Position numbers and translations under genes: made by a program
Notes under the pieces: model-generated
The model's input: only the letters and a program-made list of their open reading frames with translations
What the model was told of the DNA's origin: nothing
Database searches by the model: none
Shown: positions 16,053 to 23,087 of the stretch, piece by piece
Position numbering within the stretch: the first letter of the stretch is position 1
Layout: each line of letters begins with the position of its first letter
NCBI GenBank assembly: GCA_020249125.1
Contig: JADCGG010000008.1
Span: 1-33,022, forward strand
Reading direction: 5' to 3'
DNA: 33,022 bases
Origin: Roseomonas sp.
Lineage (GTDB): Bacteria; Pseudomonadota; Alphaproteobacteria; Acetobacterales; Acetobacteraceae

Positions 16053-16355
16053 TGGGGTCTTCCCCTTTCAAGTGGCGCCCGCTCTACCCTGAGTAGCGAT
16101 TGCCAGTTTGTCATCCGATTTTTTCGGCGCAAAGCACCATGGCCCGATGATGGTTAACAAAAACTAAATGGAGCAGAAGAAAACTAATGCGAGGTCAATT
16201 TTTTTTAAGCGAAGCTTACCATTGGGCTTAACACGCAATCATGCAGCCAGGAAGTGAGAAGCCGCATGAAGGCGGCGACCGGGCTGAACGCACCGCGAAA
16301 TGACAGCGCCCAGCACAAAGGCTGGGCGTGGGTAAAATCCAGAATGGAGATTGAG
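16053..16355. other. Flagellin 1 / flagellin 2 spacer
   Basis: A 303-bp gap with no coding frame of interest. It contains an 8-bp hairpin CGCCCAGC, loop ACAAAG, GCTGGGCG (16307-16328), 28 bases after the flagellin 1 stop, probably the 3' end structure of that mRNA although no T-run follows. Next comes an AT-rich stretch (16141-16210) likely to hold the flagellin 2 promoter, and the leader hairpin at 16054-16065. I found no convincing sigma-54 or sigma-28 consensus by eye. Confidence 0.5.
16054..16065 (-). promoter_or_regulatory. Hairpin sequestering the Shine-Dalgarno of flagellin 2
   Basis: On the minus strand the leader reads GGGG AAGA CCCC A ATG: a 4-bp G-C stem with a tetraloop whose 5' arm is the only good Shine-Dalgarno element (AAGGGG), ending one base before the start codon. 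An equivalent hairpin of different sequence lies in front of flagellin 1. Translation would be blocked or tuned by this fold. FlbT is the obvious candidate partner, by analogy to Caulobacter. Confidence 0.5.
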
Positions 16356-17186
16356 TTAGCGGAACAGCCCCAGCAGCACCTGCGGGCCCTGATTGGCAAG
16401 GCCCAAGGTCTGCACCCCAAGCTGCTGGCGAACCTTCAGCGCTTCAAGAGTGGAGCTTTCCTTCGCAAGATCGGCATCCACCAGAGCACCAAGCCCAGTC
16501 TCCATCGCATCCACTTTCTGCGAATTGTACCTGATTTGATTGTCCACAAAGGCCATGGCAGAACCGAATTCGTTCAGGGCAAGCGAAATGGCTGCGTCAG
16601 ACTGATCGAAATCACCGCCGCTGACGATCCAAGACGTTGCCACACTGGCGGAGGTGGGAGCAGTTAAGGGCATTTTAAGTAGTGTACCATCAATCGCCTC
16701 GATGGTGAATGTATTGCCACTCTCATTGCGGATAGACGTGATATTGCCACCAACCGCGGCATCAGTACTCAGCAACGTCCGACCATTGTAAAAAGCATCA
16801 TCCACAAAGCTGGCGACTTGGGCAGCCAGAAGTTCATATTGCTGTTTATAAGTATCGCGCTGACCAGGACTGATGGCACTGTCCGCCAATCGGGTCAGGT
16901 TCGCACGAAGCTGCTTCATGGTGTCCGAAACAACAGAAAGCGCGGCGAAGGTAGTTTGCAGGATACCCTTAACGCCACCGAGCTGCTCGCCAACGGCGAT
17001 AACCCCGGCTACGTCGGACCGCACCGCCTGCGCGACGGCAAAGGCACCACCATCATCCTTGGCATCGGCGACACGATAGCCCGTGGAAACACGCTTTTGC
17101 GTCACCGACATCTGCGAGTTGGTGTTGTTGAGCGACTGAAGGGCAATCAGCGCTTGCGCATTCGTGTTAATCGAGTTTGTCGACAT
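16356..17186 (-). CDS. Flagellin 1 (filament protein)
   Basis: 276 residues. N-terminus MSTNSINTNAQALIALQSLN and KRVSTGYRVADAKDDGGAFAVAQAVRSD; C-terminus ALVDADLAKESSTLEALKVR then QQLGVQTLGLANQGPQVLLG. These are the D0/D1 coiled-coil ends of flagellin, with a central region of only about 100 residues. It is paralogous to flagellin 2 directly downstream, and differs most in the centre (NITSIRNESGNTFTIEAIDG against NIVAIRNETGGSFTITAVDG). ATG 17186 lies directly behind a hairpin with the Shine-Dalgarno in its stem. First gene of the flagellin-flagellin-flbT-flaF block. Confidence 0.96.
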   Translation of the reverse strand: MSTNSINTNAQALIALQSLNNTNSQMSVTQKRVSTGYRVADAKDDGGAFAVAQAVRSDVAGVIAVGEQLGGVKGILQTTFAALSVVSDTMKQLRANLTRLADSAISPGQRDTYKQQYELLAAQVASFVDDAFYNGRTLLSTDAAVGGNITSIRNESGNTFTIEAIDGTLLKMPLTAPTSASVATSWIVSGGDFDQSDAAISLALNEFGSAMAFVDNQIRYNSQKVDAMETGLGALVDADLAKESSTLEALKVRQQLGVQTLGLANQGPQVLLGLFR

Positions 17187-17199
17187 CGGAGTTTTTCCG
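17187..17199 (-). promoter_or_regulatory. Hairpin sequestering the Shine-Dalgarno of flagellin 1
   Basis: Minus-strand leader reads CGGA AAAAC TCCG ATG: a 4-bp stem whose 5' arm includes the purine-rich GGA of the ribosome binding site and whose 3' arm abuts the start codon. Its position is the same as that of the GGGG/CCCC hairpin of flagellin 2, but the sequence of both arms differs, which is what compensatory change in a functional stem would look like. Confidence 0.45.
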
Positions 17200-17347
17200 T
17201 TCCCGCGGCACCAGCCTCAAAGAAGCTTCAGCACCAAAGTTCCACCGCATTTTGCGACGTGAGATTACTAAACCCCCAAATAGTTAATAAATTCTAAACG
17301 ACTCAGGTTTTTTTTACTCGGGGGCAATTTTTCTTAACAAAGATATT

Positions 17348-17382
17348 GGCGGGCCATTGCCGCATAGCCCGCTTGGCCCGCC
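17348..17382 (-). terminator. Inverted repeat directly after efp, possible terminator
   Basis: GGCGGGCC at 17382-17375 (minus strand) pairs with GGCCCGCC at 17355-17348, an 8-bp G-C stem beginning right after the efp stop codon. The tail ATATCTTTGTT is only weakly T-rich. Probably ends efp transcription and insulates the flagellin 1 promoter region, the AT-rich stretch 17200-17347. Confidence 0.45.
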
Positions 17383-17949
17383 CTATTTTGCCCTTTCGTA
17401 ATAGGTGCCATCCGCGGTCTTCACCACAATCTTCTCACCCGCCGTAATAAAAGGCGGCACCATCACCTTGACTCCATTGGAAAGCACTGCCGGCTTGTAG
17501 GATGAAGAAGCGGTCTGGCCCTTCACCACCGGGTCGGCTTCCACAATCTCAAGCGTCACGGTCTCCGGCAGGTCCATGGATACCGGCTCACCTTCGATCA
17601 GCTTCACATTGACCGTCATGTTTTCCTGCAAATACGGCAGGCGTTCGCCCAGGATATCCTTAGGTACCAGGGTCTGTTCGAAGGTTTCCGGGTCCATCAG
17701 GACCAGGTTTTCACCATCCTCATAGGAATAGGTGAATTCCTTATCCTCGGTGGTCAGGCGTTCCACCGTATCGGCGGTGCGCCAGCGCTGGTCCTTCTTG
17801 GCGCCGGTCTTCACATTGCGCATTTCCACCTGGATCACGGCGGCACCCTTGCCGGGGATCATGATGTTCTGCTTCAGGATGGTGTAGCGCTGGCCTTCAA
17901 ATTCAATGACCATGCCGGCGCGCATCTGGTTGGCTTGCATTTTCGCCAT
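17383..17949 (-). CDS. efp: Translation elongation factor P
   Basis: 188 residues from ATG 17949, the canonical EF-P length; the open extension upstream to 18069 is not family-like. It starts MAKMQANQMRAGMVIEFEGQRYTILK. The tip loop PGKGAAV carries K34, the position that is modified in many bacteria. The KOW/OB domains run through to the end FITAGEKIVVKTADGTYYERAK. EF-P relieves ribosome stalling at polyproline stretches. A modification enzyme is not in the window. The leader contains a 7-bp hairpin CCAACCC GAAT GGGTTGG (18000-17983). Divergent from the hydrolase operon. Confidence 0.97.
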   Translation of the reverse strand: MAKMQANQMRAGMVIEFEGQRYTILKQNIMIPGKGAAVIQVEMRNVKTGAKKDQRWRTADTVERLTTEDKEFTYSYEDGENLVLMDPETFEQTLVPKDILGERLPYLQENMTVNVKLIEGEPVSMDLPETVTLEIVEADPVVKGQTASSSYKPAVLSNGVKVMVPPFITAGEKIVVKTADGTYYERAK

Positions 17950-17982
17950 GGGGATACCTGCATCTTGGCGGTTGAAACGGGG

Positions 17983-18000
17983 CCAACCCGAATGGGTTGG
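17983..18000. repeat. Inverted repeat in the efp / hydrolase divergent region
   Basis: CCAACCC (17983-17989), loop GAAT, GGGTTGG (17994-18000): a perfect 7-bp inverted repeat 34 bases before the efp start codon. It could be an operator between the divergent genes or a hairpin in the efp leader. No factor can be named. Confidence 0.4.
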
Positions 18001-18119
18001 CGATTGCGCCGGGTATAGGGGGCGGGGCGGGGCGCGGCAAGCTTGCGCCTTGGCCGGGGCGCTTGCCATGCCGCCAAACCGATCTAGGCTTCCCCACCAA
18101 GCATCGGCAGGAGGAAGCC

Positions 18120-19178
18120 ATGTCCGGCAAAAGCATCATTCAAGGCGCGCTGCTGGCCGCAAGCCTGGCCGCCGCCACGCCCGCCGCGGCGCAATTCCCG
18201 GAACCGCGTGAAGCCACCTGGATTGCCCGAGACTTCCGCGTCCATACCGGCGAAGTGATGCCCGAACTCCGCCTGGGCTACCTGACGATTGGTGAGCCTT
18301 CCGGCACGCCGGTGCTGGTGCTGCATGGCACGGCGGGGTCTTCGCGCAGCATGATCTCGCCCGCTTTTGCCGGGCAGCTTTTCGGGCCGGGCCAGCCGCT
18401 GGATGCGGCAAAGCACTATATCATCATCCCGGATGCGCTGGGGGCGGGGAAATCCTCCAAGCCATCGGATGGGCTCCGGGCGCGATTTCCGCGCTTCAAC
18501 TACGCCGATATCCTGGCGGCGCAGCACCGGCTGCTGACCGAAGGCCTGGGGATCAACCATGTGCGGCTGGTGATCGGCAATTCCATGGGCGGGATGCTGG
18601 CCTGGCTGTGGGGTGTGACCTACCCGGATTTCATGGATGCCATCGTGCCTATGGCCGCGCAGCCCACCGCCATGTCCGGGCGGAATTGGATGCTAAGGCG
18701 CATGATGATCGAAACCATCCGGCGCGACCCGGCCTATCAGGACGGGAATTACACCAGCCAGCCGGCTTCCCTCTCGCTGGCCTTCCTGTTCTTCAATATC
18801 GCGACCAATGGCGGGTCTCAGGCCTTGCAGAAATCGGCACCAACGCGCGCGGCGGCGGATGCGCTGCTTGATCAGCGCCTGGCCCAGCCCAATGCCGCGG
18901 ACGCCAATGACCTTATCTATATGTATGAGGCATCGCGGGATTATGACCCGGAACCGCTGCTTGGCCGGATCAAGGCACGGGTGCTGGCCATCAATTCCGC
19001 CGATGATGAACGCAACCCGCATGAGACGGGGCTGATGGGGGCGGCCATGGCGCGCATCCCCAATGCGCGGCTTTTGCTGATCCCCGGCAGTACGGAAACC
19101 GCCGGCCATGGCACCGCCGGCCAGGCGCGCTTTTGGCGGGAAGAGCTTGATCGCTTCATGCAGGAACTACCCAGATAA
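18120..19178 (+). CDS. Secreted alpha/beta-hydrolase, homoserine O-acetyltransferase (MetX)-like fold
   Basis: 352 residues from ATG 18120, which has AGGAGGAAGCC upstream. Sec-type signal peptide, cleavage near residue 25 (ATPAAAQF). Fold motifs: PVLVLHGTAGSS (oxyanion-loop region, 64-75), GNSMGG with nucleophile S155, INSADDERNP with D295 or D296 as the acid, and GHGT with H330. The sequence pattern (ELRLGYLTIGEPSGTPVLVLHG, YPDFMDAIVPMA) is that of MetX-like proteins, but a periplasmic location argues against a role in methionine biosynthesis. It is the first gene of a run with a Bug protein and an Ldh-type dehydrogenase, so hydrolysis of an imported ester or amide is a reasonable guess. Confidence 0.88.
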   Translation: MSGKSIIQGALLAASLAAATPAAAQFPEPREATWIARDFRVHTGEVMPELRLGYLTIGEPSGTPVLVLHGTAGSSRSMISPAFAGQLFGPGQPLDAAKHYIIIPDALGAGKSSKPSDGLRARFPRFNYADILAAQHRLLTEGLGINHVRLVIGNSMGGMLAWLWGVTYPDFMDAIVPMAAQPTAMSGRNWMLRRMMIETIRRDPAYQDGNYTSQPASLSLAFLFFNIATNGGSQALQKSAPTRAAADALLDQRLAQPNAADANDLIYMYEASRDYDPEPLLGRIKARVLAINSADDERNPHETGLMGAAMARIPNARLLLIPGSTETAGHGTAGQARFWREELDRFMQELPR

Positions 19179-19201
19179 ACAAGAAACCGGGAGAAACCAC
19201 C

Positions 19202-20173
19202 ATGCCATCACGTCGCCATATCCTGGCCGGGCTTGCGGGCGCTACTTTGGCCGCGCCGCGCCTTACCCATGCCGCCTGGCCGGGCGATCGGCCCATTGAA
19301 ATCATCGTGCCATTCCCACCCGGCGGCGGGGTGGACACCATGGCCCGGATGATCCTGCCCGGGCTTCAGGCGCAATTGCCCGGTGCGCGTTTTGTAGTGG
19401 TGAACCGGGCCGGCGCGGGCGGGCAGCTTGGCTGGGAAGTGGCCTTTGGTGCCGCGCCTGATGGCTATACGCTGGCGGCGACTTCCGTGCCCGCCTTGGT
19501 CACCTATCCGATGGAACGGCAGGTTCGCTACAAGGCGCTGGACTTCACCTATATCGCCAATGTGGTGGATGATCCGGGCGGGCTATTCGTGGCCGCCAAT
19601 TCGCCCCTGCGCAATCTGGCTGACCTGGTGGCCGCGGCCAAAGCGCGGCCGGGGCAGCTTTCCTATGGCAGCACCGGCATCGGGTCCGATGATCATCTGC
19701 TCGTCATCGCTTTCGAAGAAATGGCCGGCGTGCCGCCCATGACGCATGCGCCCTTCAATGGCATGGCGCCGCTTTCCACCGCCTTGCTCGGCGGGCATTT
19801 GCACATTGGCGCCTTCAACATGAGCGAGAGCCTCGCCCTGCTGCGCGACGGCAAGATCCGCGCCCTTGGTCAGGCCGCCGCCAAGCGCTGGGAAGGCACG
19901 CCGGATGTGCCGACCTTTGCTGAGCAAGGCTTCAATCTGGTGAGTGGCGCGACGCGCGGCATTGTGGCGCCTCCCGGCCTGCCGGCGGAAATCCGCACCC
20001 GTCTGGAAGCCGCCTTCCGTGCGGCCTTGTCTGATCCGAATTTCGTCAAGGAAGCGGAACGCCTGGGCCTGCCCTTGGCGCCACTGATCGGCGATGCCTA
20101 TCGCGCCGAAGTCGAACGCAATGAAAAAGACCTGCGCGGCCTGTGGCAGCGCCGCCCCTGGAGGGAATCATGA
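19202..20173 (+). CDS. Bug-family solute-binding protein
   Basis: 323 residues from ATG 19202, with GGGAG upstream, 23 bases after the hydrolase stop. Signal region MPSRRHILAGLAGATLAAP has a twin-arginine motif (SRRHILAG). Mature part: RPIEIIVPFPPGGGVDTMAR, VVNRAGAGGQLGWEVAFGAA, PDGYTLAATS, SYGSTGIGSDDHLLVIAFEE, VPTFAEQG and late APPGLPAEIRTRL. More divergent from the tandem pair at 8-10 kb than these are from each other. Its TGA overlaps the next start (ATGA), so it is part of a coupled unit with the dehydrogenase. The ligand is probably a hydroxy- or keto-acid given the neighbour, but this is inference. Confidence 0.92.
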   Translation: MPSRRHILAGLAGATLAAPRLTHAAWPGDRPIEIIVPFPPGGGVDTMARMILPGLQAQLPGARFVVVNRAGAGGQLGWEVAFGAAPDGYTLAATSVPALVTYPMERQVRYKALDFTYIANVVDDPGGLFVAANSPLRNLADLVAAAKARPGQLSYGSTGIGSDDHLLVIAFEEMAGVPPMTHAPFNGMAPLSTALLGGHLHIGAFNMSESLALLRDGKIRALGQAAAKRWEGTPDVPTFAEQGFNLVSGATRGIVAPPGLPAEIRTRLEAAFRAALSDPNFVKEAERLGLPLAPLIGDAYRAEVERNEKDLRGLWQRRPWRES

Positions 20174-21258
20174 AAGCCGCCCCGATGCTCCGTGTTGACC
20201 CCGCCGCGCTGCGCGGCCTGGTGCATGCCATGATCCGCGCTGGCGGCAGCGCGGAAGATGAAGCGGCGATGGTCACGGATCATTTGCTTGAATCCAATCT
20301 GCAAGGCCATGACAGCCACGGCATCATGCTGCTGGTGCGCTATGTGGAAAATCTTCGCGCCGGCAAGCTCAATGCCGGCGCCATGCCGGAAGCGGTGCGG
20401 CAGGAAGCATCCTTGGCGGTATTTGACGGCAAGATGGGGTATGGCCAGCGCATCGGGCGCATCACCATGGATTGGGCGATCAATGCCGCGCGCCAGCAGG
20501 GCCACGCGGTGATGGCATTGAAGAACGTGCATCATCTGGGGCGCATTGGTTCCTATGGCGAACAGGCGGCGCGCGCCGGCATGATTTCGGTGCATTTCGT
20601 CAATGGCGTTTCCGGCCCCGGCGCGGTGGCACCCTTTGGCGGCAGTGATGGGCGCATGTCCACCAATCCTGTCTGCGTCGCCGTGCCGGCAGTGGCCGAT
20701 GGCGAACACCCGCTGATCCTGGATTTCGCGACGGCTGCGATTGCGCTTGGCAAATGCCGTGTGGCCTTCAATGCCGGCAAGCCGGTGCCGGATGGTGCCT
20801 TGGTGGATGCGAAAGGGCAGCCCACCAATGATCCGGGCGTGCTCTATCGGGATCAGCCGCGCGGCGCCTTGCTGCCCTTTGGTGGGCATAAGGGCTATGG
20901 GCTGGCGCTGATGTGCGAAATCCTGGCCGGCGCGTTGATTGGTGGCGTGACCGCGGCACCGCATCACAAGAAGGATGGCAGCATCGTCAATGGCTGGTTG
21001 GCTTTTGTGATTGACCCGGCGCGTTTTGGCGACCTGGCCGCCTTCCGTTCCGAAATGGCGGCGGTGATTGCGCATGTGAAAGCCTCACCTCCCGCTGATC
21101 CCGATCAGCCCGTGCTGGTGGCGGGTGAGAAGGAAAGGGCAACGCGCGCCGCGCGATTGGCGGGCGGCATTCCGGTGGATGCCACCACCTGGGACATCCT
21201 TGCCGATACGGCGCGCAGCCTTGGCATCAATGCCATCCCGACGCCGGGCACGTTTTAG
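20170..21258 (+). CDS. Malate/L-lactate (Ldh2-type) dehydrogenase
   Basis: 362 residues from ATG 20170, with GGAGGGAATC upstream and overlapping the Bug stop. Family features: ESNLQGHDSHGIMLLVRYVE near residue 45 (conserved HDSHG), LKNVHHLGRIGSYGEQAARAGMI near 125-145 (catalytic His), GRMSTNPVCVAVPA, LILDFATAAIALGK (the usual D-x-A-T-S is DFATA here) and PFGGHKGYGLALMCEILAG near 245. These enzymes reduce or oxidise 2-oxo/2-hydroxy acids, or delta-1-piperideine/pyrroline carboxylates, with NAD(P)H. Unrelated to classical LDH. It is most likely the catabolic enzyme of the hydrolase-Bug operon. Confidence 0.92.
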   Translation: MKAAPMLRVDPAALRGLVHAMIRAGGSAEDEAAMVTDHLLESNLQGHDSHGIMLLVRYVENLRAGKLNAGAMPEAVRQEASLAVFDGKMGYGQRIGRITMDWAINAARQQGHAVMALKNVHHLGRIGSYGEQAARAGMISVHFVNGVSGPGAVAPFGGSDGRMSTNPVCVAVPAVADGEHPLILDFATAAIALGKCRVAFNAGKPVPDGALVDAKGQPTNDPGVLYRDQPRGALLPFGGHKGYGLALMCEILAGALIGGVTAAPHHKKDGSIVNGWLAFVIDPARFGDLAAFRSEMAAVIAHVKASPPADPDQPVLVAGEKERATRAARLAGGIPVDATTWDILADTARSLGINAIPTPGTF

Positions 21259-21261
21259 CGC

Positions 21262-21993
21262 GTGCTGCGCCTTCTGTTGCTTGCGCTGAGCCTTTGCGGC
21301 GGCACCGCTTATGCGCAAGCGCCGGATTGGCGCAGCGTGGCACCGCCCTTGCCGCTGAGCGCGCCCGTCACGCCAGTCACCGCGCCAGTGGCGATTGGCG
21401 GTGCAGCCTGGGGGCCGTGGCGGAAGCTCTGTCGTGAACAATGGGAAAGGCTGGACCGGGCACCTCGGCGCGATTGCCTGACGGTCGCGGGCGTTGATCG
21501 TGATGGGCCCGCGCGCGCGACGCGCCTTATGCTGGCGCCCGAGGCGTTGCGCGGTGAAAGGCTGGCCGTACTGCGCCGGGATGATGGCGGCATCACGAGC
21601 TTCACCCATGAGCCACCCGATGCGGCGCGTGATGGTGCGCTGCTTCCCTGGAGACGGCAATTTGAAAGCTGGAGCCTGACGGCGCGGCGCATCACCCCCA
21701 ATGTCACTTTTGAATTGCCCGTGCCCGATAACCCGCGGGGTGTCGCCTGCCGTGCCGAGGGGCTTTCGCGGATCGAAGCGCGTCAGGTGCTGGTGGCGAT
21801 ATGCGCCGTGGAATTGGCTGGCCGGCTGGGCAATACGGGGCAGGAGGCGCGGATCGCCATGGCAGGGCGGATTGCGATTGATCTGCCAAGTGCGATGATT
21901 GTCGCGCAGGGCTATGCCTCACGGATTGAGACCTTCGCGGGCGGACGGTCCAATGGGGTTGTGATCACTGCGGCGCGGCATTGGCTGGAATAG
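21262..21993 (+). CDS. Secreted protein of unknown function
   Basis: 243 residues from GTG 21262, three bases after the dehydrogenase stop. Signal peptide MLRLLLLALSLCGGTAYAQ. The mature part has no motif I recognise: two early cysteines (KLCREQWERLDRAPRRDCLTV), a central arginine- and tryptophan-rich region, PNVTFELPVPDNPRGVACRAEG, and near the end FAGGRSNGVVITAARHWLE. It is likely periplasmic. Spacing puts it at the end of the hydrolase-Bug-dehydrogenase run, but a shared function is not shown. Confidence 0.75.
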   Translation: MLRLLLLALSLCGGTAYAQAPDWRSVAPPLPLSAPVTPVTAPVAIGGAAWGPWRKLCREQWERLDRAPRRDCLTVAGVDRDGPARATRLMLAPEALRGERLAVLRRDDGGITSFTHEPPDAARDGALLPWRRQFESWSLTARRITPNVTFELPVPDNPRGVACRAEGLSRIEARQVLVAICAVELAGRLGNTGQEARIAMAGRIAIDLPSAMIVAQGYASRIETFAGGRSNGVVITAARHWLE

Positions 21994-22217
21994 CGCGGGT
22001 TATTTTCGCTTGTTTTAAGGAAAAACTTGCGATGGGCTTGGAAAAGGCCCATATGAGCCCTGTCACCTCGTCCGGTTTGGGCGTTTCGGCCCGGCCCTAT
22101 AAGGTTTGGCGAGTATCCTCAAACCTGCTTCCCGTGCCTTCCCATGGTTGGGCTGTAGCGATGGTCGGCCCGTAGCGCGATCCCGCGCGGCGGAGTTTCT
22201 CAACCGGAGTAAACAGC
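21994..22217 (+). promoter_or_regulatory. Long leader / promoter region of the cold-shock gene
   Basis: 224 bases before csp without a coding frame. TTGCGA (22027-22032), 17 bases, CATATG (22050-22055) is a weak promoter-like pair. An inverted repeat ATGGGC / GCCCAT (22032-22052) overlaps it. The remaining ~160 bases would form a long 5' untranslated leader with several short GC stems and end in a good ribosome binding site (CCGGAG, 22204-22209). Long structured leaders are typical of cold-shock mRNAs that refold with temperature. Confidence 0.4.
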
Positions 22218-22424
22218 ATGGCAACCGGCACCGTAAAATGGTTCAACGCCACCAAAGGTTATGGCTTCATCCAACCCGATGATGGCAGCAAGGACGTTTT
22301 CGTTCATGTCAGCGATGTCCAGCGTTCTGGCCTGCAAGGCCTGAACGAAGGCGACAAGATTGATTTCGAATTGCAGAAGGGTCAGCAGGGCAAGATTTCT
22401 GCCGGCAATCTGCGCAAGATCTGA
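22218..22424 (+). CDS. Cold-shock protein (CspA family)
   Basis: 68 residues, a single OB-fold cold-shock domain. RNA-binding motifs are intact: RNP1 as KGYGFIQ (13-19) and RNP2 as VFVHV (27-31); it opens [14 protein letters not shown]. These proteins bind single-stranded RNA and melt secondary structure. GGAG lies 10 bases before ATG. Followed by a strong terminator and then by two small genes. Confidence 0.97.
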   Translation: MATGTVKWFNATKGYGFIQPDDGSKDVFVHVSDVQRSGLQGLNEGDKIDFELQKGQQGKISAGNLRKI

Positions 22425-22464
22425 TCTGAGATCATGGCGCTTTCGGGCGCTGTAGTTTCTGAAG

Positions 22465-22496
22465 CGGGGCGGCGCTTGTCGCCCCGTTTTCTTTTT
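22465..22496 (+). terminator. Rho-independent terminator after csp
   Basis: CGGGGCG (22465-22471), loop of 8, CGCCCCG (22480-22486), then TTTTCTTTTT. A perfect 7-bp G-C stem with a T-rich tail, 40 bases downstream of the csp stop. Confidence 0.88.
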
Positions 22497-22513
22497 ATGT
22501 TTGGAGAAGCGGC

Positions 22514-22702
22514 ATGGCGCGCAAACCGAATTACGGGCAGAACCGGGCCGATGTGAACCGGGCCAAGCAGGCGCGCAAGGAAGCGAAGCTGGAAGCGCTC
22601 AAGGAAGCGGTGGCGCGGCGCAAATCGGGCGAAGACCCGCAGGATGACGAAGCCAATACTGGAAAAGATGCAAGGACTGAAGGAGAACACCATGGCCAAT
22701 AA
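22514..22702 (+). CDS. Small basic protein of unknown function
   Basis: 62 residues, ATG 22514, GGAGAAGCGGC upstream. Very rich in Lys, Arg, Glu and Ala: MARKPNYGQNRADVNRAKQ then ARKEAKLEALKEAVARRKSG, which predicts one long charged helix; the C-terminus is acidic and disordered. No known motif. It starts 17 bases after the csp terminator, so it may be transcribed by readthrough, and it overlaps the next ORF by 11 bases. Confidence 0.65.
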   Translation: MARKPNYGQNRADVNRAKQARKEAKLEALKEAVARRKSGEDPQDDEANTGKDARTEGEHHGQ

Positions 22703-22922
22703 GCCAGGCACCCAGGCGCGCTTCGTGCTGTTTGATGTGATTTATGAAGACGGCAGCCGCCGTTCCAACCGCAAGGTGCCGGCGGAATTGCTCGGCGGGC
22801 TTGATGGTGATTTGCCGGCGCAGAAGGAAATCGAAGCGCAGGACAATGAAATCGCGAAGGCATCCGGCAAGGCCGCTTTGCGTATTGCCTCCCTCCAAAG
22901 GGTGGGCGGGAAGAAGCGCTAG
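22692..22922 (+). CDS. Small conserved-looking protein of unknown function
   Basis: 76 residues from ATG 22692, with AAGGAG eight bases upstream inside the preceding gene. It starts MANKPGTQARFVLFDVIYEDGSRRSNRKV and has a beta-strand-like core (RFVLFDVIYEDG), then PAELLGGLDGDLPAQKEIEAQD and a basic C-terminus. No family recognised. Overlapping translation with the small basic protein suggests a two-gene unit downstream of csp. Confidence 0.65.
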   Translation: MANKPGTQARFVLFDVIYEDGSRRSNRKVPAELLGGLDGDLPAQKEIEAQDNEIAKASGKAALRIASLQRVGGKKR

Positions 22923-23087
22923 GCCGTTTAGGTGAAAGCCCTGCGTTGCCGCTTGGTTTCAGGCGTACAAAATTGATGTAATGTTTGTTTGTTGCAGCGT
23001 GTTTTTCCGCGTCGGACGCCGGCTGCAAGGCCATGTAACTCCGGCGACAGATACGCGCTCTGCGTGACCTATCGGGGATGCTTTATC

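Noticed and set aside
17200-17347. Sigma-54 or sigma-28 promoter for flagellin 1
   Set aside because: Several GG and GC pairs were tried but none has the required spacing, and no TAAA-N15-GCCGATAA-like match is present; not claimed.
20098-21075. 325-codon minus-strand frame opposite the Ldh-type dehydrogenase
   Set aside because: The plus strand encodes an unmistakable Ldh2-type enzyme with overlap to the Bug gene; the antisense product has no recognisable fold.
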